The position numbers and the translations under genes are program-made. Positions 1-6,135 of a DNA stretch of 9,309 bases are shown one piece after another. Under the pieces are notes generated by a model. That model had not been told where the DNA came from. It made no database searches and saw only the letters and a program-made list of their open reading frames with translations. Positions within the stretch are counted from its first letter, which is position 1, and every line of letters starts with the position of its first letter. This stretch comes from an uncultured bacterium (GTDB lineage: Bacteria > Actinomycetota > Coriobacteriia > Coriobacteriales > Coriobacteriaceae): the NCBI GenBank assembly GCA_905216075.1, contig CAJMSO010000058.1, positions 1-9,309 of the forward strand, in the 5' to 3' direction.

Positions 1-526
1 CCCCAGCCGAGTCCTCGTGCCGCAGGTGCAGCTCTACCGGCACGTTACGACGCACGGCAACTTCGAGCTGACGTGCCATGCAATCAATCTGCACGCTATG
101 GGGCGCCGGCGCGATGTCGTCGTCGTAATCCATGTGGTAGTCCAGACCGATCTCGCCGATGCCGACGCACAAAGGGTCATCAAGCGCAGCAACAACCTGT
201 GCGTGAATGTCGTCGGTATAATCCGGCGCGCCATAGGGGTGAACGCCAGCGAGATACTTGATCTGCGGAATATCCCGCATCGGCAGAATTTCGCGCACGA
301 GCCAGTCGCTATAGTCCGTCACGCTGCGCTTGTCGGCGATGGGGTCGAGCATCGTCACCAACAGATCGACGCCCGCGGCTTTGGCGCGCACGAGCGTTTC
401 GGGCACTTCTTTGCCCCAAAACGAAAGCAGATGCGCATGCGTGTCGGCAAGCGGTGCCAAGGGCACGGGGCAGGCAACCGTCTTCTTTTTCTTGGTAAAC
501 GTCACGCGTTCGGCATTAATCGTCAT
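1..526 (-). CDS. tatD: TatD family metal-dependent hydrolase (3' end cut by window edge)
   Basis: This is the N-terminal 175 residues of a TatD-family hydrolase. The family are two-metal TIM-barrel enzymes, reported as 3'-5' exonucleases acting on DNA and RNA in the cytoplasm. Visible motifs are DTHAHL at residues 28-33 (first metal ligands), VHPY at 95-98, GEIGLDYH at 124-131 (catalytic glutamate) and ELHLRH at 165-170 (a further metal-ligand histidine). Family members usually run to roughly 260-300 residues, so about 100 C-terminal residues lie outside the window. A lysine-rich N-terminal extension of about 26 residues (four consecutive Lys at 12-15) precedes the barrel. The ATG at 526-524 is chosen because AGGAG lies about 7 nt upstream. 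The gene starts inside the end of rsmA (11-nt overlap), so the two are probably translationally coupled. TatD near metG and rsmA is a common bacterial arrangement, though the order here is metG-rsmA-tatD. Confidence 0.93.
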   Translation of the reverse strand, partial: MTINAERVTFTKKKKTVACPVPLAPLADTHAHLLSFWGKEVPETLVRAKAAGVDLLVTMLDPIADKRSVTDYSDWLVREILPMRDIPQIKYLAGVHPYGAPDYTDDIHAQVVAALDDPLCVGIGEIGLDYHMDYDDDIAPAPHSVQIDCMARQLEVAVRRNVPVELHLRHEDSAG

Positions 527-1376
527 GGATTAGCTCCTGGGCCAGGCGGACAAAGTCAGCAACATCGAGCGTCTCGGCGCGCGTGGTGGGTGAGATACCG
601 CAAGCCTCAAAGGCGGCATCGAGCACGTCCTTGGCAAAGCCGTTGGCGCTCATGGAATTGCGGATGGTCTTGCGACGCTGAGCAAATGCGGCGTCAATCA
701 CGCGGGCCACAAACTCGCGATCGAGTCCTTCGGGCACCACGCCGTCAACACGGTCGATACGCACGACGGCCGAGTCCACGTGCGGTGCCGGCATAAAGCA
801 ACGCGGCGGCACCTCAAAACGACCCGTCACCTGCGCATACAGGCCGAGCTTTGCCGTATAGCCGCCATAGGTCTTGTTGCCCGGCGTTGCGGCAATGCGA
901 TCGGCAACCTCCTTTTGAACCATGACGACGGCGCGCTTGAGCGCGGGCATCGTCTGGAAGAACTGCAGGATGATTGTCGCCGCCACGTTATAGGGCAAGT
1001 TCGCGACAAATACCGTGGGCTCGCCGCCGGCGGCCTGCTCAATCTGCTCCGGGCCCACCTTAAGCGCGTCGCCCATGATAAAGCGGAAGTTGGCGTAGTC
1101 GGCGGCGTGAGCATCGAGCACCGGCTCGAGCTCGGGGTCGGCCTCGATCGACGTGACACACGCCGCCTCCTGCAGCAGCGCAAGCGTGAGCGTACCAACG
1201 CCCGGGCCAACCTCGAGCACGCGCTCATCGCCCGTGAGCTCGGAAAGCTCGCAGATACGTTCGATCACATGGTTGTCGATCAGGAAGTTCTGGCCCAGGC
1301 GATGCTTGGTCGCAAGGCCAAACTCCTCTAGCAGCTCCCTAGTTGCCGTGGGGTTTGCCAAAGGCGAAGTTGTCAT
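516..1376 (-). CDS. rsmA: 16S rRNA (adenine1518-N6/adenine1519-N6)-dimethyltransferase RsmA (KsgA)
   Basis: A 286-residue protein of normal KsgA length. The family dimethylates two adjacent adenines in the 3'-terminal hairpin of 16S rRNA using S-adenosylmethionine, late in 30S assembly. Visible motifs in order are GQNFLID at residues 28-34, the SAM-binding EVGPGVGTLT at 55-64, an acidic ribose-binding region near IEAD at 77-80, the catalytic NLPYN at 126-130, and a later FMPAPHVDSAV segment typical of the family. The start ATG at 1376-1374 has an excellent ribosome binding site, AAGGAGG, about 5 nt upstream. The gene follows metG after about 107 nt that contain an intrinsic terminator, and its last codons overlap the tatD start. 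Expression may therefore depend on readthrough or on a promoter I could not identify with confidence. Family members in general can confer kasugamycin resistance when lost. Confidence 0.97.
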   Translation of the reverse strand: MTTSPLANPTATRELLEEFGLATKHRLGQNFLIDNHVIERICELSELTGDERVLEVGPGVGTLTLALLQEAACVTSIEADPELEPVLDAHAADYANFRFIMGDALKVGPEQIEQAAGGEPTVFVANLPYNVAATIILQFFQTMPALKRAVVMVQKEVADRIAATPGNKTYGGYTAKLGLYAQVTGRFEVPPRCFMPAPHVDSAVVRIDRVDGVVPEGLDREFVARVIDAAFAQRRKTIRNSMSANGFAKDVLDAAFEACGISPTTRAETLDVADFVRLAQELIHDD

Positions 1377-1407
1377 GGTTGCCTCCTTAACATGGTGGCT
1401 GCATCGT

Positions 1408-1444
1408 AAAGCAAAAGGGCATGGACCGTTGCGGCCATGCCCTT
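1408..1444 (-). terminator. Intrinsic terminator between metG and rsmA
   Basis: On the minus strand a perfect 10-bp stem (AAGGGCATGG with CCATGCCCTT, plus-strand arms at 1415-1424 and 1435-1444) encloses a 10-nt loop that can itself pair CCG with CGG. The stem is followed by a broken T tract, TTTTGCTTT. The plus-strand side lacks a T run, so it acts on minus-strand transcription, about 40 nt after the metG stop. It leaves only about 31 nt before the rsmA start codon. Confidence 0.8.
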
Positions 1445-1483
1445 ACAGCTAAACAGCAAATTGCCGATATGGCGCGCAGCGGC

Positions 1484-3085
1484 TTAGCCCAGACGCGGGA
1501 ACAGCGGCTCGCCCTTCTCGACGGGCTGACCACCGGCAAGCAGGCCCCAAGCGCAAATGCCCTTGAGGTCGTCGCTCGCGGCCTCGTCCTCGCAGGACAG
1601 GCGGCGCAGGGCCTCGGCAGAAGTCTGGGGCATGAGCGGCATCAGCAGGTGAGCGGCAATGCGGATGGCCTCGAGCAGGTTGTAGATCACAAACGCCAGC
1701 TCGTCAGCCTTGGCCTCGTCCTTGGCAAGCGCCCAGGGCTCGGAGTCCTCGATGTAGTGGTTGGCGGCATGGATGAGCTCCATGACCTCGTCCTTAGCTC
1801 CACCATAATCGAGCACGTCCATCTTGGCCATGTAGCGCTCGACCAGACCATCGGCGATCTTTGCCAGCGGGTTGTCGAACGCATCGAACGATGCGGGCTT
1901 GGCGGGCGCGCAACCATCAAAGTACTTGCCGCTCATGTTGAGCGAACGCGAGATAAGGTTGCCCCAGCTGTTGGCCAGGTCGGCGTTGTAGACCTGCTCC
2001 ATGCGATCGAAGCTGATGGCACCGTCGGTGCCGGGGACGACGTCGGTCATAAAGTAGTAGCGATAGCCCTCGACGCCCAACATGTCGATAACGTCCTGCG
2101 GAGCGATGGCGTTGCCGCGGCTCTTGGACATCTTCTCGGCCTTGCCGGTCTCGGCATTGCGCACGGTCAGGAAGCCGTGGGCAAAGACGTGCTCGGGCAG
2201 GGCCTCGCCGATGGCCATGAGCATGGCGGGCCAAATGACGCAGTGGAAGCGGATGATGTCCTTGCCCACGATGTGGAACTGCGCGGGCCAGCGATAGGCC
2301 AGCTCGGCACGCGCCTCGTCGGTGTCGACACCGTAGCCGACGGCCGTCATATAGTTGAGCAGCGCATCGAACCACACGTAGGTCACGTGACCCTCGTCAA
2401 ACGGGACCTGAATGCCCCAGTCAAAGCTCGTACGGCTCACGGAAAGGTCATTAAGGCCGCCCTCGACAAAGCTACGTACCTCGTTCATGCGGAACGCAGG
2501 CTCGACAAAGTCGGGGTGCTCGTCGTAAAGCTTGAGCAGCTTGTCCTGGAAAGCGGAAAGCTTAAAGAAGTAGGACTCCTCCTGCACGCGCTCAAGCGGA
2601 CGGTGGCAGTCGGGGCACAGGTGCTGGCCGACGCTGCCGTACTCCTCGTCGCCCTTCTGGACCTGCGTATCGGTGAAGTAGGTCTCGTCAGGCACGCAAT
2701 ACCAACCGTCGTAGCTGCCCTTATACAGGTAGCCGGACTCCTTCATGCGCTCCCACAGGTACTGCACGGCATGATGCTGGCGCGGCTCGGTGGTGCGGAT
2801 GAAGTCGTCGTTGGAGATCTCGAGCTTGCTCCAAAGCTCCTTGAAGTGCGGAGCCTGGCTGTCGGTCCACTCCTGCGGCGTCATGTTGTGCTTGGCTGCG
2901 GCCTCGGCGACCTTCTCGCCGTGCTCGTCCATGCCGGTCAGGAACTTGACGTTATAGCCGGCGGAGCGACGATAACGGGCCTGAACGTCGGCGATGATGG
3001 TGGAATAAGCCGTGCCCAGGTGCGGATCGGCGTTGACGTAGTAGATGGGCGTCGTGATAAAGAACGAAGGCTTACTTTGATCCAT
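1484..3085 (-). CDS. metG: Methionyl-tRNA synthetase
   Basis: A 533-residue class I aminoacyl-tRNA synthetase that charges tRNA-Met (initiator and elongator) with methionine in the cytoplasm. The Rossmann-fold signature appears as HLGT at residues 22-25 and KMSKS at 318-322. The inserted connective domain carries C130 and the CPDC knuckle at 157-160, with an EESYFF strand after it, as in the Thermus/Bacillus-like forms. The C-terminal part is the helical anticodon-binding domain (for example SWGNLISRSLN and the SEPWALAKD segment). The protein ends soon after this domain, so the dimerising EMAPII-like extension seen in some longer MetG proteins is absent. The start ATG at 3085-3083 is preceded by GGAGG with 9-nt spacing. 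It lies 69 nt after rsmI. The gap contains a TAGAAT -10-like hexamer (plus-strand 3125-3130) without a convincing -35, so I do not call a promoter. Confidence 0.98.
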   Translation of the reverse strand: MDQSKPSFFITTPIYYVNADPHLGTAYSTIIADVQARYRRSAGYNVKFLTGMDEHGEKVAEAAAKHNMTPQEWTDSQAPHFKELWSKLEISNDDFIRTTEPRQHHAVQYLWERMKESGYLYKGSYDGWYCVPDETYFTDTQVQKGDEEYGSVGQHLCPDCHRPLERVQEESYFFKLSAFQDKLLKLYDEHPDFVEPAFRMNEVRSFVEGGLNDLSVSRTSFDWGIQVPFDEGHVTYVWFDALLNYMTAVGYGVDTDEARAELAYRWPAQFHIVGKDIIRFHCVIWPAMLMAIGEALPEHVFAHGFLTVRNAETGKAEKMSKSRGNAIAPQDVIDMLGVEGYRYYFMTDVVPGTDGAISFDRMEQVYNADLANSWGNLISRSLNMSGKYFDGCAPAKPASFDAFDNPLAKIADGLVERYMAKMDVLDYGGAKDEVMELIHAANHYIEDSEPWALAKDEAKADELAFVIYNLLEAIRIAAHLLMPLMPQTSAEALRRLSCEDEAASDDLKGICAWGLLAGGQPVEKGEPLFPRLG

Positions 3086-3154
3086 GGGGTTTGTCCTCCA
3101 GAAAAACGTTGCATACAGGGGATGATTCTAGCGCAAGGGCTGGATATCCTCCAT

Positions 3155-4033
3155 CTATTGCATATCGAGCACCATGGCATAGACATCGCGCTTACGGCGC
3201 GAGTACTTCTGCGACAGGCGCTTGGCCACCGCAGAGGCGGGCTCTCCCTCCTCGAGCGCGGCGCGGATATCCTCGCGCAGAGCCTCGTCGGGATCCGCTG
3301 CCGCGGCGCCAACCGGCACGATACCGGCCTCCTCATCTTCGCTCGGCGGCGCGATGACCAGCGCAATCTCGCCCTTTACCTCGCCGCGAGCACGCAGCTC
3401 CTCGGCGAGCTGGGCGGCGGGCCCGCGCAAGACCTCCTCGTGCAGCTTGGTGAGTTCGCGGCAGACGGCAACCTCACGTTGGGGAAAGACCTCCGCCACG
3501 GCCTCGAGCGTCGCCACGATGCGATGTGGAGACTCGTAGAAGATGAGTGCGCCGGGCACCACGGCAAGACGCTGCAGTCGGCGCACGCGGTCGCCGTGCT
3601 TGCGACCCAAAAAGCCTTCGAAGAAGAAATGCTCGCAGGGAATGCCGGACGAAACGAGCGCCGTGACGCAAGCAGAAGGCCCGGGAATAACTTCGACGGG
3701 CACATCGGCCTCACGCGCCGCCTCGACCAGCGCCTGGCCGGGATCGGACACGCTCGGCATGCCGGCGTCCGAGGCAAAGGCGAGGGTCTCCCCCGCCAGC
3801 AGGCGGTCGACCAGGCCGGCGGCGCGGCTGGCGATCACATTCTCGTCGCAACGGACAAGCGGCTTGGAAATGCCCAGGTGCATCAGCAGCTTTGACGTCA
3901 CACGCGTGTCTTCGCAGCAGATGACATCGGCAGCGGCAAAGGCTTCGCCAACGCGCGGGGACAGGTCGCCCAGGTTGCCGATGGGCGTGCCGACCACATA
4001 GAGTTTGCCCGTATGGGCGCTGTTTTGCGTCAT
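3155..4033 (-). CDS. rsmI: 16S rRNA (cytidine1402-2'-O)-methyltransferase RsmI
   Basis: A 292-residue protein of the tetrapyrrole-methylase (SAM) fold. RsmI adds the 2'-O-methyl group of m4Cm1402 in the decoding centre of 16S rRNA. Visible motifs are VGTPIGNLGD at residues 14-23, EDTRVT at 41-46, SDAGMPSVSDPG at 88-99, GPSA at 118-121 and FFFEGFLGRK at 136-145, all characteristic of RsmI rather than of the cobalamin/haem methylases. The acidic, alanine-rich stretch around residues 235-250 is probably a linker before the basic C-terminal helix region (KRLSQKYSRRKRD). The ATG at 4033-4031 lies 6 nt after the GH5-like stop codon, with only a weak AGG upstream. Translation may therefore depend on coupling to the gene before it. 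Confidence 0.96.
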   Translation of the reverse strand: MTQNSAHTGKLYVVGTPIGNLGDLSPRVGEAFAAADVICCEDTRVTSKLLMHLGISKPLVRCDENVIASRAAGLVDRLLAGETLAFASDAGMPSVSDPGQALVEAAREADVPVEVIPGPSACVTALVSSGIPCEHFFFEGFLGRKHGDRVRRLQRLAVVPGALIFYESPHRIVATLEAVAEVFPQREVAVCRELTKLHEEVLRGPAAQLAEELRARGEVKGEIALVIAPPSEDEEAGIVPVGAAAADPDEALREDIRAALEEGEPASAVAKRLSQKYSRRKRDVYAMVLDMQ

Positions 4034-4039
4034 ATCAAC

Positions 4040-5101
4040 CTATTCAATCATGCCGCGCTCGAGCGTGCCGAGCGCCGCGCGGGCGTCCCATGCTGCAATG
4101 CGCTTCTCGGTCTTCCACGTTTGGAAGAACCAACCGGCAGCCGGCGCAAACGAAGCCAGCTGATTGGCGATAAACACGCGCTCGTAGGCATTGCGGCCCT
4201 CGGGCGTAACCGACGAGTTGGCAAAGATCGCCGCGCCCGACCATTCGCCCACCAGCACGGGGAACCCAGTTGAAATCGCTTCTTTAAGCTCGCGCTTGTT
4301 ACGCGAAATCGCCGTCGTCAGCCCGCGGGGGCTCGTGATGTCGAGCGCATGCTCGTCGCGGTAATGGTACAGGTGAAGGTCCATGTAGACGTTCTTGTAC
4401 TTGGCGCCGCGCATAAAATGCTTCCACTCGCTGGGATGCCCCGACGACGAGAAAACGACGATCTTATCCTCGGGCATATACGAACGGACGAGCTCGTAAG
4501 CATCGCGATAGAAATTGCGCAGGTAGTGAGCAGGAATGCCATCCGTCATGGTGAAGAGGCTCTTGCGGACACTCATCTGCGGCGTATCCAGCAGCTCAAT
4601 ACCCAGCAGGCTCTCGGCCTCGCCGTAGCGATCGGCCAAGCGCTCGAGCACGTCGAGTGCGACATGACGACCGTTGGTGGACGAATGCCACTCGGCAACA
4701 GCCTCCGGCGTGGCGGGCGAATCGTTGGAATCGCCCTGGCCACCGGGCACAGTCGCCAGGTCAAGCAGCACGCGAATGTTGTACTTGGCAGCCCACTCAA
4801 TCGCGCGGTCGATGTAATCGACAACCGAGATGTAGGAGGCATCGGACTCCTGTGAGCCAAAGGCATACCAAGGCACCGGCAGGCGCACGGCGTTGAGGCC
4901 GATCTGCGCCATGCGACGGAAATCGTCCTCGCTCACAAACGTCTCGTAATGACGGCGCATGCGCTCGTTATAGGCGGCGGTGCCCATGGCCTCCTGCAGC
5001 TCGGCCGCGTTGGATGCACCGGTCGCCGCGTATAGCGACGGGGTCACCCAAGGCTCGGGAATAAACCAGCCAGAGAGATTAACGCCGAGTATCCTCTCCA
5101 T
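4040..5101 (-). CDS. GH5-type exo-1,3-glucanase-like protein with altered active site
   Basis: A 353-residue single-domain TIM-barrel protein of glycoside hydrolase family 5, most like the exo-beta-1,3-glucanase branch. It has GVNLSGWFIPEPWVTPSLY at residues 6-24, the DFRRMAQIGLNAVRLPVPWYAF block at 60-81 and DLATVPGGQ at 114-122. GIELLDTP follows at 167-174, DLHLYHY at 241-247, VGEW at 284-287 and WFFQTWKTE at 324-332. The nucleophile glutamate is kept (E286). Where the family has NEP, with Glu as acid/base, this protein has D172-T173-P174. The DLH histidine is alanine (A116). No signal peptide or membrane segment is visible, so it should be cytoplasmic. The start at 5101 has AAGGGGG about 5 nt upstream. 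A longer in-frame start at 5251 would run through the promoter region and is unlikely. It probably heads a transcript with rsmI. It may be a pseudo-glycosidase or may use another acid/base residue. Confidence 0.85.
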   Translation of the reverse strand: MERILGVNLSGWFIPEPWVTPSLYAATGASNAAELQEAMGTAAYNERMRRHYETFVSEDDFRRMAQIGLNAVRLPVPWYAFGSQESDASYISVVDYIDRAIEWAAKYNIRVLLDLATVPGGQGDSNDSPATPEAVAEWHSSTNGRHVALDVLERLADRYGEAESLLGIELLDTPQMSVRKSLFTMTDGIPAHYLRNFYRDAYELVRSYMPEDKIVVFSSSGHPSEWKHFMRGAKYKNVYMDLHLYHYRDEHALDITSPRGLTTAISRNKRELKEAISTGFPVLVGEWSGAAIFANSSVTPEGRNAYERVFIANQLASFAPAAGWFFQTWKTEKRIAAWDARAALGTLERGMIE

Positions 5102-5120
5102 CACTGCCCCCTTCGGATCG

Positions 5121-5137
5121 TGCAGGCCGAGCCTGCA
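5121..5137 (-). other. Small hairpin in the GH5-like leader
   Basis: A perfect 7-bp inverted repeat (TGCAGGC and GCCTGCA around a 3-nt loop) lies in the predicted 5' untranslated region, about 7 nt upstream of the AAGGGGG ribosome binding site. It has no T tract. It may affect translation or message stability, but the sequence alone shows only the structure. Confidence 0.4.
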
Positions 5138-5166
5138 TCGTATTGCATAGGAAAAGTATCGTTTTG

Positions 5167-5172
5167 AGTATA
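5167..5172 (-). promoter_or_regulatory. Putative -10 element of the GH5-like gene
   Basis: The minus strand reads TATACT, five of six matches to the sigma70-type -10 consensus, and identical to the -10 of the tRNA-Phe promoter. A start point about 7 nt downstream would give a leader of about 60 nt. No good -35 hexamer is found at 16-18 nt spacing, which suggests a weak or factor-dependent promoter. Confidence 0.45.
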
Positions 5173-5185
5173 CCCGCGCATGCGG

Positions 5186-5206
5186 ACAGACGACCGAACG
5201 GTCTGT
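5186..5206. promoter_or_regulatory. Palindromic candidate operator over the -35 region
   Basis: Two nested inverted repeats share this site. The outer arms ACAGAC and GTCTGT are at 5186-5191 and 5201-5206. The inner arms GACCG and CGGTC surround AA at 5192-5203. GACCG-NN-CGGTC is a shape often bound by TetR-family repressors. The site sits 14-34 nt upstream of the TATACT -10, where a repressor or activator would act. No regulator gene is in the window, so the binding protein is unknown. Confidence 0.4.
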
Positions 5207-5292
5207 AAAGTGGCGCAAAAGCGGGAGGAATGTCTGAGCGGGCGGGGTCAAGACGACGTACCGAGATGCGCATACACGCCGAGGGCAGGCGC

Positions 5293-5340
5293 CGGAAAGC
5301 GCATTCCATTCTTTCGCTCATTAATGGGATGCGCTTTCCG
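5293..5340. repeat. Long imperfect inverted repeat (18-bp stem, 12-nt loop)
   Basis: Arms at 5293-5310 and 5323-5340 pair over 18 positions with a single T-G wobble. They carry the core GGAAAGCGCAT and its complement. Neither strand has a T tract after it, so it is not a standard intrinsic terminator. It ends 2 bp before the first copy of the 70-bp direct repeat. It could be a relic of a small mobile repeat, a processing signal, or a barrier between the tRNA and the GH5-like promoter. Confidence 0.6.
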
Positions 5341-5342
5341 CG

Positions 5343-5412
5343 GGTCCACATAAAAGAAAAGGACCCCTTTGCAGAGGTCCTAGTCAATTCAAGGTGGCGG
5401 GGAAGGGAATCG
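5343..5412 (-). repeat. 70-bp direct repeat, copy 2 (distal, truncated tRNA tail plus terminator)
   Basis: This is identical over 70 bp to 5529-5598. It carries the last 18 nt of the tRNA-Phe body (5395-5412), from the T-loop onward, followed by the complete terminator. It lacks the rest of the tRNA, so no functional tRNA is encoded here. The match stops abruptly at 5412/5413, within the T-loop. Confidence 0.95.
5352..5380 (-). terminator. Duplicated copy of the tRNA-Phe terminator
   Basis: This is the same hairpin and TTTTCTTTT tract as the terminator next to the tRNA, carried in the distal copy of the 70-bp repeat. It should be functional in isolation. It gives the locus two terminators in series before the GH5-like promoter region. 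Confidence 0.8.
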
Positions 5413-5528
5413 CGTCCGCGCGCTGCGCGGACGGACCGCTGCGGCGCTTGCGCGCCTTGCGAGCTACGCTGGAAAACGCTTGCGCGTTTCCTCAGCTCCG
5501 CGCCTTCACGGGGTTCGATTCCATGCAT
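5413..5528. other. GC-rich self-complementary spacer between the direct repeats
   Basis: No supported gene lies in this 116-bp stretch, nor anywhere in 5102-5580 as a whole. It holds consecutive hairpins. The first is a 9-bp stem CGTCCGCGC/GCGCGGACG with a 3-nt loop (5413-5433). The second is GGCGC-TTGC-GCGCC (5443-5456). The third is GGAAA(A)CGC-TTGC-GCGTTTCC (5471-5491). The 10-mer CGCTTGCGCG occurs twice (5445-5454 and 5477-5486). GGGGTTCGATTCC at 5510-5522 is an exact inverted copy of the T-arm of the neighbouring tRNA-Phe (plus-strand 5592-5604). It may be a remnant of another tRNA-linked repeat or a structured RNA. Confidence 0.5.
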
Positions 5529-5580
5529 GGTCCACATAAAAGAAAAGGACCCCTTTGCAGAGGTCCTAGTCAATTCAAGG

Positions 5581-5598
<18 letters not shown>
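5529..5598 (-). repeat. 70-bp direct repeat, copy 1 (3' end of tRNA-Phe plus terminator)
   Basis: This is the proximal copy, overlapping the 3' 18 nt of the intact tRNA-Phe gene and its terminator. It is identical to 5343-5412 at an offset of 186 bp. Exact identity suggests a recent event or ongoing gene conversion. Confidence 0.95.
5538..5566 (-). terminator. Intrinsic terminator of tRNA-Phe
   Basis: On the minus strand GGACCTCT-GCAA-AGGGGTCC forms an 8-bp stem (one U-G pair) with a GCAA tetraloop, followed directly by TTTTCTTTT. It begins about 15 nt after the tRNA 3' end, as expected for a monocistronic tRNA transcript. Confidence 0.9.
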
Positions 5599-5653
<55 letters not shown>

Positions 5654-5685
5654 ATTTGAGGTGTGCCTTGTTTCAAGGCTTGATT

Positions 5686-5713
5686 AGTATAACCAAGGAC
5701 GCGCTCCGGTCAA
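5686..5713 (-). promoter_or_regulatory. sigma70-type promoter of tRNA-Phe
   Basis: On the minus strand TTGACC (plus-strand 5708-5713) and TATACT (5686-5691) are separated by 16 nt. The predicted start point is about 26 nt before the mature 5' end. The DNA just upstream (about 5718-5740) is rich in A and T runs and could serve as an UP element, fitting a strong stable-RNA promoter. Confidence 0.8.
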
Positions 5714-5788
5714 CCGAGAATTTGAAAAAAGTTTTTGAGCACGGCGCCAGCCACAAGGCCGACCCTATAGAACAGCACGTTAGAGACA

Positions 5789-6076
5789 TCAACCCACCGC
5801 AAGAAGTTTTTCGCTCAAGGCTGCACGGGCAAACTCACTTGGCGTCATTCCTTCAGCCGCCGCCCGACGACGAATCGCCTCCTTCATCCCTAGGGGAATC
5901 TTGACCGACAGCGTTGCCGTCCCTTCGCTTGAGAGTGGAGGCCGCCCGTGCACGATCCCCCCAACGGTATGCTCGCCGTCCGGAAACTCGCCATGCTCGT
6001 ACGACTCGCACCACGTGTCAATCATTTCATCCGTTATAACCTGACCATTGGCAGCCGTATACGCCTTGCTCATCAT
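5789..6076 (-). CDS. Ribbon-helix-helix (CopG-like) protein, antitoxin-like
   Basis: A 95-residue protein. The C-terminal part (about residues 52-95) looks like a ribbon-helix-helix DNA-binding fold: a strand ATLSVKIP, helix A around LGMKEAIRRRAAAEG, then TPSEFARAALSEKLLAV. Residues 1-50 (with ITDEMIDTWCESYEHGEFPDG and a GRPPLS turn) resemble the N-terminal extension found in some actinobacterial antitoxins. Such proteins dimerise, bind short palindromes near their own promoter and often neutralise a cognate toxin. No toxin gene lies within the window on either side. The start is one of two adjacent ATG codons (6076 or 6073), with AGAGGGG upstream. The first overlaps a tiny upstream frame by 4 nt. 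A palindrome 60-75 nt upstream may be its operator. Function as an antitoxin is inference. Confidence 0.75.
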   Translation of the reverse strand: MMSKAYTAANGQVITDEMIDTWCESYEHGEFPDGEHTVGGIVHGRPPLSSEGTATLSVKIPLGMKEAIRRRAAAEGMTPSEFARAALSEKLLAVG

Positions 6077-6126
6077 CGACCCCTCTGCCGAGCTCGCTCG
6101 ATCTCTTGCCAGAATTTCTCCTCCAT
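6073..6126 (-). CDS. Possible tiny or remnant reading frame upstream of the RHH gene
   Basis: An ATG at 6126-6124 opens a 17-codon frame (MEEKFWQEIERARQRGR) ending in TGA with an ATGA overlap onto the RHH start, the spacing typical of coupled toxin-antitoxin genes. The frame stays open upstream to the DUF192 stop at 6169 (31 codons from that stop to TGA). It could therefore begin at a TTG or be the tail of a decayed gene. The ribosome binding site is poor. I cannot assign a function, and it may be only a translational leader. Confidence 0.25.
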   Translation of the reverse strand: MEEKFWQEIERARQRGR

Positions 6127-6135
6127 CTTACCCAA

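Noticed and set aside
17..796. Plus-strand 259-codon frame opposite tatD and rsmA
   Set aside because: The minus-strand frames carry clear TatD and KsgA motifs, while the plus-strand translation has no recognisable domain.
1421..3895. An 824-codon open frame on the plus strand opposite metG and rsmI
   Set aside because: It is antisense to two unmistakable genes and arises from their GC-rich codon use. Its translation is low in complexity, matches no family I recognise and has no convincing start signal.
5079..5573. A minus-strand 164-codon frame covering the repeats and the GH5-like promoter
   Set aside because: It consists of translated terminator and hairpin DNA and runs through the promoter and leader of the GH5-like gene. 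Nothing in it looks like a protein.
5724..5776. A possible intrinsic terminator after the RHH gene
   Set aside because: A weak 7-bp stem with two G-U pairs can be drawn, but the T tract is about 14 nt away from it, so the spacing does not fit an intrinsic terminator.
5673..5789. A 38-codon minus-strand frame starting in a TGATG overlap with the RHH stop, a possible toxin
   Set aside because: It has no ribosome binding site of its own, runs through the tRNA-Phe promoter and its translation resembles no toxin family I know.
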